Assembly (NCBI RefSeq): GCF_002950945.1
Contig: NZ_CP012673.1
Span: forward strand, 10,244,501 to 10,308,500
Length of the DNA stretch: 64,000 nt
Reading direction: 5' to 3'
From: Sorangium cellulosum
Lineage (GTDB): Bacteria; Myxococcota_A; Polyangia; Polyangiales; Polyangiaceae
Positions 34,758 through 43,178 of the stretch are shown here, piece after piece; positions within the stretch are counted from its first letter, which is position 1, and every line of letters starts with the position of its first letter. Under the pieces are notes generated by a model. The model had not been told where the DNA came from, searched no databases, and was given only the letters and a program-made list of their open reading frames with translations. A program made the position numbers and the translations under genes.

Positions 34758-35779
34758 AAATGCCCAGCCCCCCCGCGCTGGACCTCGTCATCGTCAAGGG
34801 CAAGAGCTGCCACGACGTCGTTCACGGAGATATCCCCGGCTGCGTCGACGTCGTGCGCGAGGCGTACCTCGCGCACGGCGCCGGCAACACCGTGAACCCT
34901 CCGAGCTATTTCCTTCGCTTCCCGGAGCGACCGAGCGCGCGGATCATCGCGTTGCCGGCGTTCCTCGGCGAGCGGTTCCGCGTCTCCGGGATCAAGTGGA
35001 TCGCGAGTTATCCCGAGAACATCCGGCTGGGCATCCCGCGCGCCAGCGCCGTCTTGATCCTCAACGACTACGACACCGGCTACCCGATCGCGGTCCTCGA
35101 GAGCTCCATCATCTCTGCGGCGCGCACCGCGGCGTCCGCCGTCCTCGCCGCAGAGACGCTCCGTGACGGCAAGAGGGTCCGCCGCTTCGGCATGGTTGGT
35201 AACGGGCTCATCGCCCGGTACATTCACCGCTTCTTTCGGGGGATGGGGTGGGAGCTCGACGAGACCGTCCTGTTTGATACGAATCCGGCGGAGGCGGCCA
35301 AGTTCGAGTCTGCGCTTCGCGGCCAGGGGGAGCGCAACGTCCGCCGCGCCGCGACCTTCGAGGAGGTCGTGAGCTCGTGCGAGGTCGTCACCTTCGCCAC
35401 CGTCGCGCCGGCGCCTTACGCCAGCGACGTGGCGATGCTCGCCCACAACCCGCTGCTGCTCAACATCTCGTTGCGAGATCTCGATCCGGAGCTGCTCATC
35501 GCTTCGGAGAACGTGGTCGACGACATCGAGCACGTCCTGAAGGCAAACACGTCACCCCACCTGACCGAGATGAAGCTTGGGCACCGGGAGTTCATCCGGG
35601 GGACGATCGCCGACGTGCTGCGGAAGAAGGTGACCGTGATCCCGGACAGACCGATCGTCTTCTCGCCGTTCGGTCTCGGAGTGCTCGATCTCGCGGTGGG
35701 GAAGTGGATCCTGGACGCCTCGCTGGCGAACGGGAGCTCGTCCTCCATGAGCGACTTCTTCTTCGAGGTCACCCGCTAG
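34754..35779 (+). CDS. sbnB: SbnB-like N-((2S)-2-amino-2-carboxyethyl)-L-glutamate dehydrogenase
   Basis: 341 aa, ornithine cyclodeaminase/mu-crystallin fold. SbnB oxidises ACEGA with NAD to L-2,3-diaminopropionate and 2-oxoglutarate. The Rossmann motif is seen as FGMVGNGLIARY (about 155). Family features include KWIASYPEN, LNDYDTGYPIAVLE and the DIEHVLKANTSPHL region. The start overlaps the sbnA stop (ATGA), with GGAGG at 34743-34747, 6 nt upstream. A longer open frame runs upstream inside sbnA, but only from this ATG does the family sequence begin. With SbnA it forms a complete two-gene Dap pathway. Confidence 0.93.
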   Translation: MKMPSPPALDLVIVKGKSCHDVVHGDIPGCVDVVREAYLAHGAGNTVNPPSYFLRFPERPSARIIALPAFLGERFRVSGIKWIASYPENIRLGIPRASAVLILNDYDTGYPIAVLESSIISAARTAASAVLAAETLRDGKRVRRFGMVGNGLIARYIHRFFRGMGWELDETVLFDTNPAEAAKFESALRGQGERNVRRAATFEEVVSSCEVVTFATVAPAPYASDVAMLAHNPLLLNISLRDLDPELLIASENVVDDIEHVLKANTSPHLTEMKLGHREFIRGTIADVLRKKVTVIPDRPIVFSPFGLGVLDLAVGKWILDASLANGSSSSMSDFFFEVTR

Positions 35780-35815
35780 CCGCCCGATCCCCCGCGTCCT
35801 CGAAAGGGAACTCGC

Positions 35816-37471
35816 TTGCTGACCCTCCTTCGGCTCGCCTTCCGGATCGCCCCGCGTGACGTGGTTGGCACGTGCGTCCTCAGCCTCGTCGCCGGCGGCG
35901 CGTTCGCGAGCTTCATCCCGCTCCTCAACGCGGCGCTCCAGAGCCCGGATGGCCGCCTCGCCGCCCTGTTCGTGGCGGCCTGCGCGGTCGCCGTCGTGAC
36001 GCGCACCGCGTCGCAGCTGCTGCTCAGCCGGATCGGCCTGCGCGCCATGAACAGGCTCCGCGCGGACGTCGTGGAGCGGGCGCTCCGCGCCTCGCTCTAC
36101 GATGTGGAGCGCGTGAGCGCTTCGCGCATCGACGCCGCGCTCAACGAGGACGGCCCCGCGATCGCCCACGGGCTCAACTCGCTGCCCATCGCGCTCGTGG
36201 GTGTCGTCACGGTCGTCGGCTTGCTCCTCTACGTGGCGCTCCTCGACTGGCGCATCTTCGCGCTGGCGGTGGCGGTCATGCTCGTCGGCATCCCGACCTT
36301 CAAGCTCCAGATCCGGAAGTCCGAGAAATGGCACGGCCTCGCGAGGACGAAGCTGGGCGATGTCTACTCCGCCATGCGGCAGCTCACGCTCGGATTCAAG
36401 GAGCTCAAGCTCTCGAGCGCCGTTCGCGAGGAGTTCTCCAAGGTCCGCCTCGAGCCCGCGGCACGCGACCACTACCGGTTCATGGTGCGGGCAAACCTGT
36501 ACTTCCATTCCGCCGACAGCTGGGGCTATGTCCTCGCCTTCCTGGTCATCGGCAGCATCCCCTTCGGGCTCGCGAGGTATGTGGTGCTCCCGCCGAGCGT
36601 CCTCTCGGGCGCCACGCTCGCCGTCCTCGGCCTCCTCGGTCCGCTGGACAGCATGCTCACGCACATCGGCCCATCCCTCCGGGCGGCCGTCGCGCTCGGT
36701 CGCATCAACGAGCTTTCGCACGAGCTGAGAGCGGAGGCCACGATCAGCTCCGACGCTCGCGCCGCGATCCGCCGCGGGCCGATCCGCTCGATGCGCCTCG
36801 AGGAGGTCCGCTTCCGCTACGAATCCGCCGACGCAAGCTTCGCCCTCGGCCCGATCACGCGCGAGTTCAAGGCTGGCACCATCACCTTCGTCGTCGGCGG
36901 GAATGGAAGCGGCAAGACCACGCTCTGCAAGGTGCTCTGCCTCCTCTACCCACCGACGGCGGGCACCATCCTCGTCGACGCCGAGGCCATAGGCCCCGCT
37001 CGTGCAGCGGCCATGCGCGATTCGTTCGGCGTCCTGTTCGCGGACTACCACCTTCCGGCGTGGGCTCGGGCCTACACCGACGCGGGCGGCCGGGATCGCT
37101 TCGACGCCCTCGTGCGGCGCTTCGAGCTCGACCGCGTCCTCCGGGTTCACGACGGGGACGTCTCCTCGGAGGGCCTGTCCAGCGGACAGCGCAGGCGGCT
37201 CGCGCTCATTCTCCTCCTCCTGCGGGATCACCCCATTTATCTGTTCGACGAATGGACGGCCGATCAGGACCCCAGATACCGGCACATCTTCTACAAGGAG
37301 CTCCTGCCGGAGCTGCGCGCTGCCGGGAAGATCGTCATCGTGATCACCCACGACGAGAGGTATTTCGACCTCGCCGACAGAGTCCTTCGCCTCGACATGG
37401 GGCAGGTGCTCCCGGCGGTCGCCACCAGGCCTGATCCCACCGGGCTCGAGCCGGCCTCCGCCGGGACATGA
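35816..37471 (+). CDS. Cyclic-peptide/siderophore-type ABC exporter (PvdE/SyrD family)
   Basis: 551 aa, permease and ATPase fused. The first 310 residues hold about six membrane helices. The ATPase has Walker A GGNGSGKTT (about 365), signature LSSGQRRRL (about 460), Walker B YLFDEWTADQDP and the switch THDERYF. The family exports non-ribosomal peptides or their acylated precursors to the periplasm (PvdE for acylated pyoverdine precursor, SyrD). TTG start 36 bp after sbnB, preceded by GGGA. It overlaps the next gene by ATGA. It is the obvious exporter of this cluster's product. The few residues after the last ATPase motif show no extra domain. Confidence 0.93.
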   Translation: MLTLLRLAFRIAPRDVVGTCVLSLVAGGAFASFIPLLNAALQSPDGRLAALFVAACAVAVVTRTASQLLLSRIGLRAMNRLRADVVERALRASLYDVERVSASRIDAALNEDGPAIAHGLNSLPIALVGVVTVVGLLLYVALLDWRIFALAVAVMLVGIPTFKLQIRKSEKWHGLARTKLGDVYSAMRQLTLGFKELKLSSAVREEFSKVRLEPAARDHYRFMVRANLYFHSADSWGYVLAFLVIGSIPFGLARYVVLPPSVLSGATLAVLGLLGPLDSMLTHIGPSLRAAVALGRINELSHELRAEATISSDARAAIRRGPIRSMRLEEVRFRYESADASFALGPITREFKAGTITFVVGGNGSGKTTLCKVLCLLYPPTAGTILVDAEAIGPARAAAMRDSFGVLFADYHLPAWARAYTDAGGRDRFDALVRRFELDRVLRVHDGDVSSEGLSSGQRRRLALILLLLRDHPIYLFDEWTADQDPRYRHIFYKELLPELRAAGKIVIVITHDERYFDLADRVLRLDMGQVLPAVATRPDPTGLEPASAGT

Positions 37472-38427
37472 AGCTCGACTCGCTCGTAGAGCGACCCGCG
37501 CCCCAACCCCAGAGAGATCATCACGTGAAAGAAGACGAGTTCCTGAACCAGCTCATCGAGGCCGGGCTCCTGCTGCCTTCAGGCGTCCGCGGGGTGTACG
37601 GTCGAAACGCCACCTTCGAGCTCATCGTCCGGGGCTTCGGTTCGATCATCACGAAGATCGCGAAGGACGACGGCGCGGAGTTCGTCGATTTTCCGCCGCT
37701 CGTGACGCGAGGCAATTTCGAGAAGACTGATTATGCCAGATCGTTCCCTCACCTGATGGGGTCGATCCACAGCTTCTTCGGAGACGACGCGCGCCACGAA
37801 GCGATGCTGGAGACGCTCGCTGCGGGCGGAGACTGGAGCACGCACCTCGGGAAGTCGGATCTGATGCTCTGCCCTGCGGCCTGCTACCCTCTCTACCCGA
37901 CGCTCCGCGGCACCCTCCCGGAGGCCGGGAGGCTCGTCGACCTCATGGGATTCGTGTTTCGACACGAGCCGTCCGACGATCCGGCGAGGATGCAGATGTT
38001 CCGGCAGCGGGAGAACATCCGCATCGGGAGCGAGGACGACGTGCGCGAGTTTCGCGACCGGTGGCTCGAGCGCGGCCAGGCCGTCCTGGCGTCCATCGGG
38101 CTCGACGCGCAGGCCGAGGTGGCGAATGATCCGTTCTTCGGTCAGAGCGGGCGGATGCTCTCGGTGAGCCAGCGCGCACAGGCTCTCAAGTTCGAGCTCC
38201 TCTACCCGATACACTCCGCGGAGGCGCCGACGGCCCTCTCGTCGTGCAATTACCACCAGGACCATTTCGGCCGCGCCTACGACATCCGCTTGCCCGACGG
38301 TTCGTTCGCGCATACGGCGTGCGTGGGCTTCGGCGTCGAGCGCGTCGCCCTCGCGCTGCTCAAGACACACGGCCTGTCGCCGGTCCGGTGGCCAGTCTCC
38401 GTCCGGACCGCGCTCGGGCTGGATTAG
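37468..38427 (+). CDS. Class II aaRS-like amino acid:[carrier protein] ligase
   Basis: 319 aa; a seryl-tRNA-synthetase-like catalytic domain with no tRNA-binding arm. Enzymes of this family adenylate a small amino acid (glycine or alanine in the characterised Bradyrhizobium and Agrobacterium enzymes) and transfer it to the phosphopantetheine of a carrier protein, not to tRNA. Cys135 (LCPAAC), Glu182 (QREN) and Cys285 (HTACVGFG) have the spacing of the family's zinc site. Motif 2 is FRHEPSDDPARMQMFRQREN and motif 3 is GFGVERVALALL. The gene overlaps the exporter stop (ATGA). No separate small carrier-protein gene lies beside it, unlike the classical family members. The free carrier domains are the T domains of the A-less NRPS modules in this cluster, which are the likely acceptors (inference). 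Confidence 0.9.
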   Translation: MKLDSLVERPAPQPQRDHHVKEDEFLNQLIEAGLLLPSGVRGVYGRNATFELIVRGFGSIITKIAKDDGAEFVDFPPLVTRGNFEKTDYARSFPHLMGSIHSFFGDDARHEAMLETLAAGGDWSTHLGKSDLMLCPAACYPLYPTLRGTLPEAGRLVDLMGFVFRHEPSDDPARMQMFRQRENIRIGSEDDVREFRDRWLERGQAVLASIGLDAQAEVANDPFFGQSGRMLSVSQRAQALKFELLYPIHSAEAPTALSSCNYHQDHFGRAYDIRLPDGSFAHTACVGFGVERVALALLKTHGLSPVRWPVSVRTALGLD

Positions 38428-39200
38428 ACGGCGTCTGGATCGGCCCGGGGCGTTCGATACCTGGTGTTCGTGAAGGCACACCAGGTGTATTCGCTCACCA
38501 GGAGCTCATAGCGCGCGATGGGCTCGAGGAAGTGACACTCCTCGAACGCCCTCACATGCTCCGGGCACGTGTAGACGAGCACCACCTTACGAGGGTGCGC
38601 CTTCAGCGACACCTCGAGGTTGCCCAGAAACTCGACGTACGCATCGAGCTTCGAGAACGGATTGTAAAGATAAATCAACAGATCTACCGGCGGGAAGTCG
38701 AACGAGAGGGCGTTGCAGGTCAGCACGTCGACCGGCGCGCGCAGCGACGATCGGCCAGCCGCGACGCCGACGTTCGTGCGCGCGATGCTCGCGGTGGCCG
38801 TCGAGCTCTCGACGCCGAGCACACGACGAAACGGTAGCTGCGCGGCCATGATCAACACGCGGCCTTTGCCGCATCCTACGTCGACGAAGGCGTACTCCTC
38901 CGCGCGGATCTTCAACGTCTGCATGACCGAGTCGAACACCTCCGGGATGCTCGGGAAGTACCAGATGGCCGACCTGTACGAGTCGTCGATGTAGTCCCGC
39001 GGATTCACGACGACCGGCTCGGTCGTCTCGATGCCGAACCGCTCGTCGAAGGCCTTGCCTCGCTTCGCCGGAAGCTGGAGCGCGTATGCCGCTATGGCTG
39101 CGAGCACCGTATCGATCCCGCCGAGGACGCGGACGGTGCGAAGCAGCCTGGCCGCGCCTCGATGGGCACGACGGAATGACGTGACGCCTGCGTGGACCAC
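38424..39200 (-). CDS. Class I SAM-dependent methyltransferase-like protein
   Basis: 258 aa. Motif I is DVGCGKGRVL (about 107-116), with an acidic residue at the end of the second strand (GVESS) and LYLYNPFS-type sequence (about 180) where the NPP-like motif IV sits. The first 40 residues are basic and then weakly hydrophobic, possibly membrane-attached. It belongs to a widespread, uncharacterised family; the substrate is unknown. The gene is convergent with the aa:CP ligase and overlaps its last bases. The GTG start has GGAG at 5 nt spacing. It may be a tailoring enzyme of the cluster or mark its border. Confidence 0.75.
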   Translation of the reverse strand: MVHAGVTSFRRAHRGAARLLRTVRVLGGIDTVLAAIAAYALQLPAKRGKAFDERFGIETTEPVVVNPRDYIDDSYRSAIWYFPSIPEVFDSVMQTLKIRAEEYAFVDVGCGKGRVLIMAAQLPFRRVLGVESSTATASIARTNVGVAAGRSSLRAPVDVLTCNALSFDFPPVDLLIYLYNPFSKLDAYVEFLGNLEVSLKAHPRKVVLVYTCPEHVRAFEECHFLEPIARYELLVSEYTWCAFTNTRYRTPRADPDAV

Positions 39201-39537
39201 CGGAACTCCATGCTAAGTACAGGACCAGCGGCCGACCTCGCGTGGTCAAGGAGCCTCGCTCTCGTCAGCCGCAGTGGGCATGGCCTATGTAGCACGACGC
39301 TGCCCGTCCCGCGAACGGCCGCGTGGACCCGCGACTTGCAATTGTGCCACATCCACGCACCTGGACGTGCTGCGCCTCTGCAGGAGCATGGTTGATCCCT
39401 CGCAGGCAGGGGTGGTGGAGCCAGGCGGGCAGACGGTTACCCGGGGAGGGGCACCTCACGCCTCGCCTCGAGGACGTGCTCGGGTTGTTACGTGGCAAGA
39501 GCTGCCAGCCCGGGGTGGGCCTCGGCGGACGCGCCGG
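39201..39537. other. Intergenic region, 337 bp
   Basis: Between the start of the methyltransferase and the end of the acylase gene, both on the minus strand. It should contain the methyltransferase promoter. I see no convincing gene, hairpin terminator or repeat. Confidence 0.5.
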
Positions 39538-42474
39538 CTACGGCGCCTCGACGACCGTGCGCGACGCCTTGGCCTGGATCACGTCGGGGAGCAGGAACGG
39601 CACGAGGTGCGTCTGGTTCTTTCGCCAGAGCTCCGCCTGATCGCGGAAATGTGGGCTCTCGGCGTCCCAGACATTGCCTCCGGGGATGGCGTTCCACGCC
39701 TTCGGCCCTGCCGGGTCGAGCTCCACGACGAGGCGTTGCGACGGGCCGTGGACGTACCGAAAATCCGGTGACTCGTCGAGCGCCCACGAGAGGCGGTAAT
39801 CCGAGGAGTCCACCGCGAACTGGTCGCCGCCCCGCGGGAAGCCGCCGCTCCAGAGGGGGTCGCTCGGCGGAGGGATGCTGAGGCTCTTGAAGAGGGGGAC
39901 GAGCGCGTCGAAGGTGACCGTGTGAAAGGCGCCCCAGCGGGGCTCCGCAGCCCCGGAGCCGCCCTGTTGATCGAGCCAGGCGAGGGCGTCGAGCAGGGCG
40001 CGCATCACGCGCTCGTCCCTGGACTCGGCCGCTGGCGTGCTCATGTCGTCCCACAGCGTGCTGTCCTGCATGGCCGGATCGAAGGTGGCGAGCTGCTCCC
40101 GATCGGCGGAGAACAGGTGGAGGAGCGCCTTCGCCGACAGCTCCCGGTTGAACGTCGAGAACCCCATCTGGCCGAGCTCATCGCCCACCACCCGGCGCAC
40201 CACCCGGACGAGCCAGACGTTGAAGACCAGCGTCGCCTCCGAGGCGCGGGCGTCGATCGCGCCGGGGCCATCGCCCTCGTCCGCGAGCGGCATGGCGGTA
40301 TCGAGATCGATGCCGGCGGCCGCCTTGTAGTCCGCCTCCTTGCCCCAACCGTCGAGGAGCGCCCGCAGGGCGGCGAGGCGCTGGGGGTCGTATGCGGCGT
40401 CCGTGGCGATCGCGCTCAGGTCGGGGTGAGTACCGGCCGTCGCGCGCTCCTCGGCAGCGCGGTCCATTGCGCGGAGGAGGTGAGGCACGAGCCTCTCGCC
40501 GAGCGCCGACTTGATGTCGCCCTGGATCGCCGCACAATCCTCCGGCGACAGAGGTCCCTCGTGGGCATCGATCCGCTCCTGGATGCGGCCCTCGCGAAAC
40601 CCGATGTCGAAGCTGCAACCCAGGTACATGGGGGTGCCGTCGGGGAGCTCGCCGTTCGACGGATCGTTGTCCAGGGAATCCCCGATGGGGTCGTTGTTCG
40701 CCGTGGCGATGTATCCCGCCGAAGGGTTCTTCGCCCAGGGGATGAGGTGCTCGGGGAGCATCCCGGTCCACTCCGCGGTCCCGTCGCCGGGGAGCACCAT
40801 GCAGGGGAGGATGCCCGTATAGGTGGCCGCATCCCAGGCGAACGCCTCACGAGCCCGCGTCGGGATCGCCGCGTGCGTCGTCCAGAGGATGTCGCCCGCG
40901 GAGTCGCCGATCACCCAGTTCTGCGAGCCGACGCTGAATTTCGAGAGCGACGCCTGCGCCTCATCGACCGAGCGAGCACGCAGCAGGCCGAAGATGGCCT
41001 CCAGCTCCTTCGTCGGCTCCATCCCTGTCCAGCGGACGCTGAGCGCCCCCAGGGCCGGGTCCGGGTCCACCACCGCGTGGTCGACGATGGTCGGCAGAAG
41101 GGGGCCGTGATGAGGCACGATCGGGACACGATAGGTATAGGGCTCCCTGCCAGCGATCGCGATGACCTCCTCGACGGTCTGGAGGGGCACTGGATTGCCG
41201 TTGAAGAGCACGGCCTTGCCGTCCGGCGTGAGCTTCTCGGCGTAGACGTCGGTGACGTCGTACATCGCGACCGTCGCCCCCCACCCGACGTGCTCGTTAT
41301 GGCCCAGGATGATCCCCGGAATCCCGGGGAAGGTGACACCCCCGACGTGCATATCGCGGCTCGCGTCCTTGCCCTCGGGCGCGGTGACATGGATGGAGAC
41401 GGCATACCAGACGGCCGGTGCGCTCAGCGAGAGGTGGGGATCGCTCGCCACGAGCGCGTGCCCCGTCGCGCTGCGGCTCCCGTGGATGGCCCAGTTGTTC
41501 GAGCCGAAGCCCTCCGGAGCGATCTTGTCCTTGGCGTGCTGGACCGCGCTCAGGTAGCCGGTCAGCGAGGCCATGAGCTTCGCGCGGCCCGGCGAGGCGC
41601 GGCCCGGTCCTCGCGCGGGCGACGCCCTCTTCTCCGCCCTCTTTCGCCCTGCGGGGGCGGGGTAACCGCTGCTGGTCACCGCGGGCTCGGAGGGGGCGAA
41701 CCTCAGGAAGTCCCGCTCGAAGCCGGCGCGCTTCTGTGCGAGCGGCTCGGCGCTGCTCGACGCGAACGTCGTCCGGGCGGCATCGAAGAACTGCTGCATG
41801 GTGATGTCCAGCTCGGCGTCGTACGACAGGAGGTAGCTCTGGAAGCGGCTGATCACGAGCGAGTCGACGCCGCTCCAGTCGGTGAACGCCTCGGCGGGTA
41901 TCCCCATCACCCCTTTGGGCAGGAGGATCTCCCCGGAGCGGATCTTCCTGAAGACCTGGGTCACTCCGTCCGCGTACGCGTCGAGCATCTGGCGGAGCTC
42001 CCCCTCGGGGAGCGCGTCGTACTGGGCCCTTGCGATCCGCCCGAGCCCGATATGGCGGAGAGCGATGTCCTGATCGATGGTGCTGGGATCGAGGCCGCCG
42101 AAGAGCTCTGCGAGCCTCCCCTCGGCGGTGCGCCGCAGGATCTCGAGCTGAAGCGCCCGGTCGCGCGCCGTCAGATACCCCTCGACGCGCATCGCGTCCA
42201 CGAGGTTTTCGGCATAGATATGGGGCCTACCGTCCTTGTCCTGGACGACATCGACGGCAGAGAGGAGGCCGTCCATGGCGAGCCGAGCATCGACCGGCAG
42301 ATCCGGCCGTTCGCCGAGCGGACCGAACGTCGCGGAGGAGGGCGGGCCGCCGTCGGGCGCGCCCGCGTCGGGTGAGCTGCTGGCGGGACCAGGGTCGTCC
42401 GAGCACCCGAGCATGCCCGTGATCCCGGTGAGCAAGGCGAGGACGCAAGGTGCCGAAGATAATGACAGTCGCAT
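39538..42474 (-). CDS. Penicillin-acylase-family Ntn hydrolase, lipoprotein
   Basis: 978 aa from the ATG at 42474, which has AAGGAG 5 nt upstream; a longer in-frame extension lacks coding character. The N terminus is a lipoprotein signal (hydrophobic run ending MLGC), so the mature protein is anchored outside the inner membrane. An alpha-chain region (about 60-260) is followed by a basic spacer (GRKRAEKRASPARGPG). The beta chain starts at Ser325 in GSNNWAIHGS, the self-cleavage site and N-terminal nucleophile. The family hydrolyses amides, including fatty acyl amides of lactones and of lipopeptide precursors (PvdQ). Beside a FAAL-started NRPS cluster and a PvdE-type exporter, it could remove the acyl tail after export. 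It is separated from the cluster by 337 bp, so an independent role is possible. Confidence 0.92.
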   Translation of the reverse strand: MRLSLSSAPCVLALLTGITGMLGCSDDPGPASSSPDAGAPDGGPPSSATFGPLGERPDLPVDARLAMDGLLSAVDVVQDKDGRPHIYAENLVDAMRVEGYLTARDRALQLEILRRTAEGRLAELFGGLDPSTIDQDIALRHIGLGRIARAQYDALPEGELRQMLDAYADGVTQVFRKIRSGEILLPKGVMGIPAEAFTDWSGVDSLVISRFQSYLLSYDAELDITMQQFFDAARTTFASSSAEPLAQKRAGFERDFLRFAPSEPAVTSSGYPAPAGRKRAEKRASPARGPGRASPGRAKLMASLTGYLSAVQHAKDKIAPEGFGSNNWAIHGSRSATGHALVASDPHLSLSAPAVWYAVSIHVTAPEGKDASRDMHVGGVTFPGIPGIILGHNEHVGWGATVAMYDVTDVYAEKLTPDGKAVLFNGNPVPLQTVEEVIAIAGREPYTYRVPIVPHHGPLLPTIVDHAVVDPDPALGALSVRWTGMEPTKELEAIFGLLRARSVDEAQASLSKFSVGSQNWVIGDSAGDILWTTHAAIPTRAREAFAWDAATYTGILPCMVLPGDGTAEWTGMLPEHLIPWAKNPSAGYIATANNDPIGDSLDNDPSNGELPDGTPMYLGCSFDIGFREGRIQERIDAHEGPLSPEDCAAIQGDIKSALGERLVPHLLRAMDRAAEERATAGTHPDLSAIATDAAYDPQRLAALRALLDGWGKEADYKAAAGIDLDTAMPLADEGDGPGAIDARASEATLVFNVWLVRVVRRVVGDELGQMGFSTFNRELSAKALLHLFSADREQLATFDPAMQDSTLWDDMSTPAAESRDERVMRALLDALAWLDQQGGSGAAEPRWGAFHTVTFDALVPLFKSLSIPPPSDPLWSGGFPRGGDQFAVDSSDYRLSWALDESPDFRYVHGPSQRLVVELDPAGPKAWNAIPGGNVWDAESPHFRDQAELWRKNQTHLVPFLLPDVIQAKASRTVVEAP

Positions 42475-42479
42475 GATAG

Positions 42480-42485
42480 CTCCTT
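42480..42485 (-). promoter_or_regulatory. Ribosome binding site fixing the acylase start
   Basis: AAGGAG on the minus strand, 5 nt before the ATG at 42474. It decides for the lipoprotein start over upstream in-frame codons. Confidence 0.75.
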
Positions 42486-42863
42486 GGTAGGATGGAAGCG
42501 AGCCATCGCGGTGGCGTTCCCGCGCGACGCGGTGGCTGGAACGGTACGTCGTCAAGCGAGGTAGGGGTCGGAGACCTTTCGCGGCGGCATGGGCCAGGGC
42601 AAGACCAGCAAGAGGGAGCGTGCCTTGGCGCAGTGTCTGGGCCAGGATGACACGCAGATGCCGCAGCGGCCCGCGCCGGATCGCCGCCGCGCCGAGCCGC
42701 CTGCATTTGTGCGCTGAGCCCGAGCGCGCCGCAAGCGGCCGCGAGCGTGGCGCCCCCACGCACAGCCTCGCCGATACCTCGAGCGTCACCTGCCGGTCTC
42801 CGGGTCCGTGTCGTCATCCCCGTCCACCCGCTCTAGATGGTCTGGGCTCTTTTGTGTTGACGC

Positions 42864-43103
42864 TCAGGCTGGCTCATGCTCCGCCGAGCAGGTTGATTGA
42901 TGGCCATTTAGGGCGTGTTCGGCTGCGGTTAAGAACCGTGATGTCATGGCAAAGAACGCCGAGCTCCGGGGTGCCGGCTTCGACCTGGTGCTCGCCAGCG
43001 CGTCGCTGCGCCGCGTCAGCTCCTTCTCCGCCTCCAGCAGCTCGAGCCGCGCCGCCAGCCAGTCTTCGCGTGCCCCGGTCCTGTGTGCCGTCATCGTTCT
43101 CAC
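42864..43103 (-). pseudogene. Remnant of a DUF899 (thioredoxin-like) gene, N-terminal part only
   Basis: The frame contains REDWLAARLELLEAEKELTR, the well-conserved start of DUF899 proteins. It then runs into unrelated sequence (about residue 40 on) where the family would continue with a conserved LPW stretch. Full proteins are about 230-260 aa. The rest is not found downstream. The remaining part of 42475-43178 holds no other gene that I recognise. It is probably a decayed neighbour of the regulator at 43179. Confidence 0.6.
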
Positions 43104-43178
43104 TCCTTTGAATCGGTCGCGAGGTAAATTAGGATCGGGCGCCGGACGGGTGGGAGTTACAAGTGTGGCGGGATCCGG

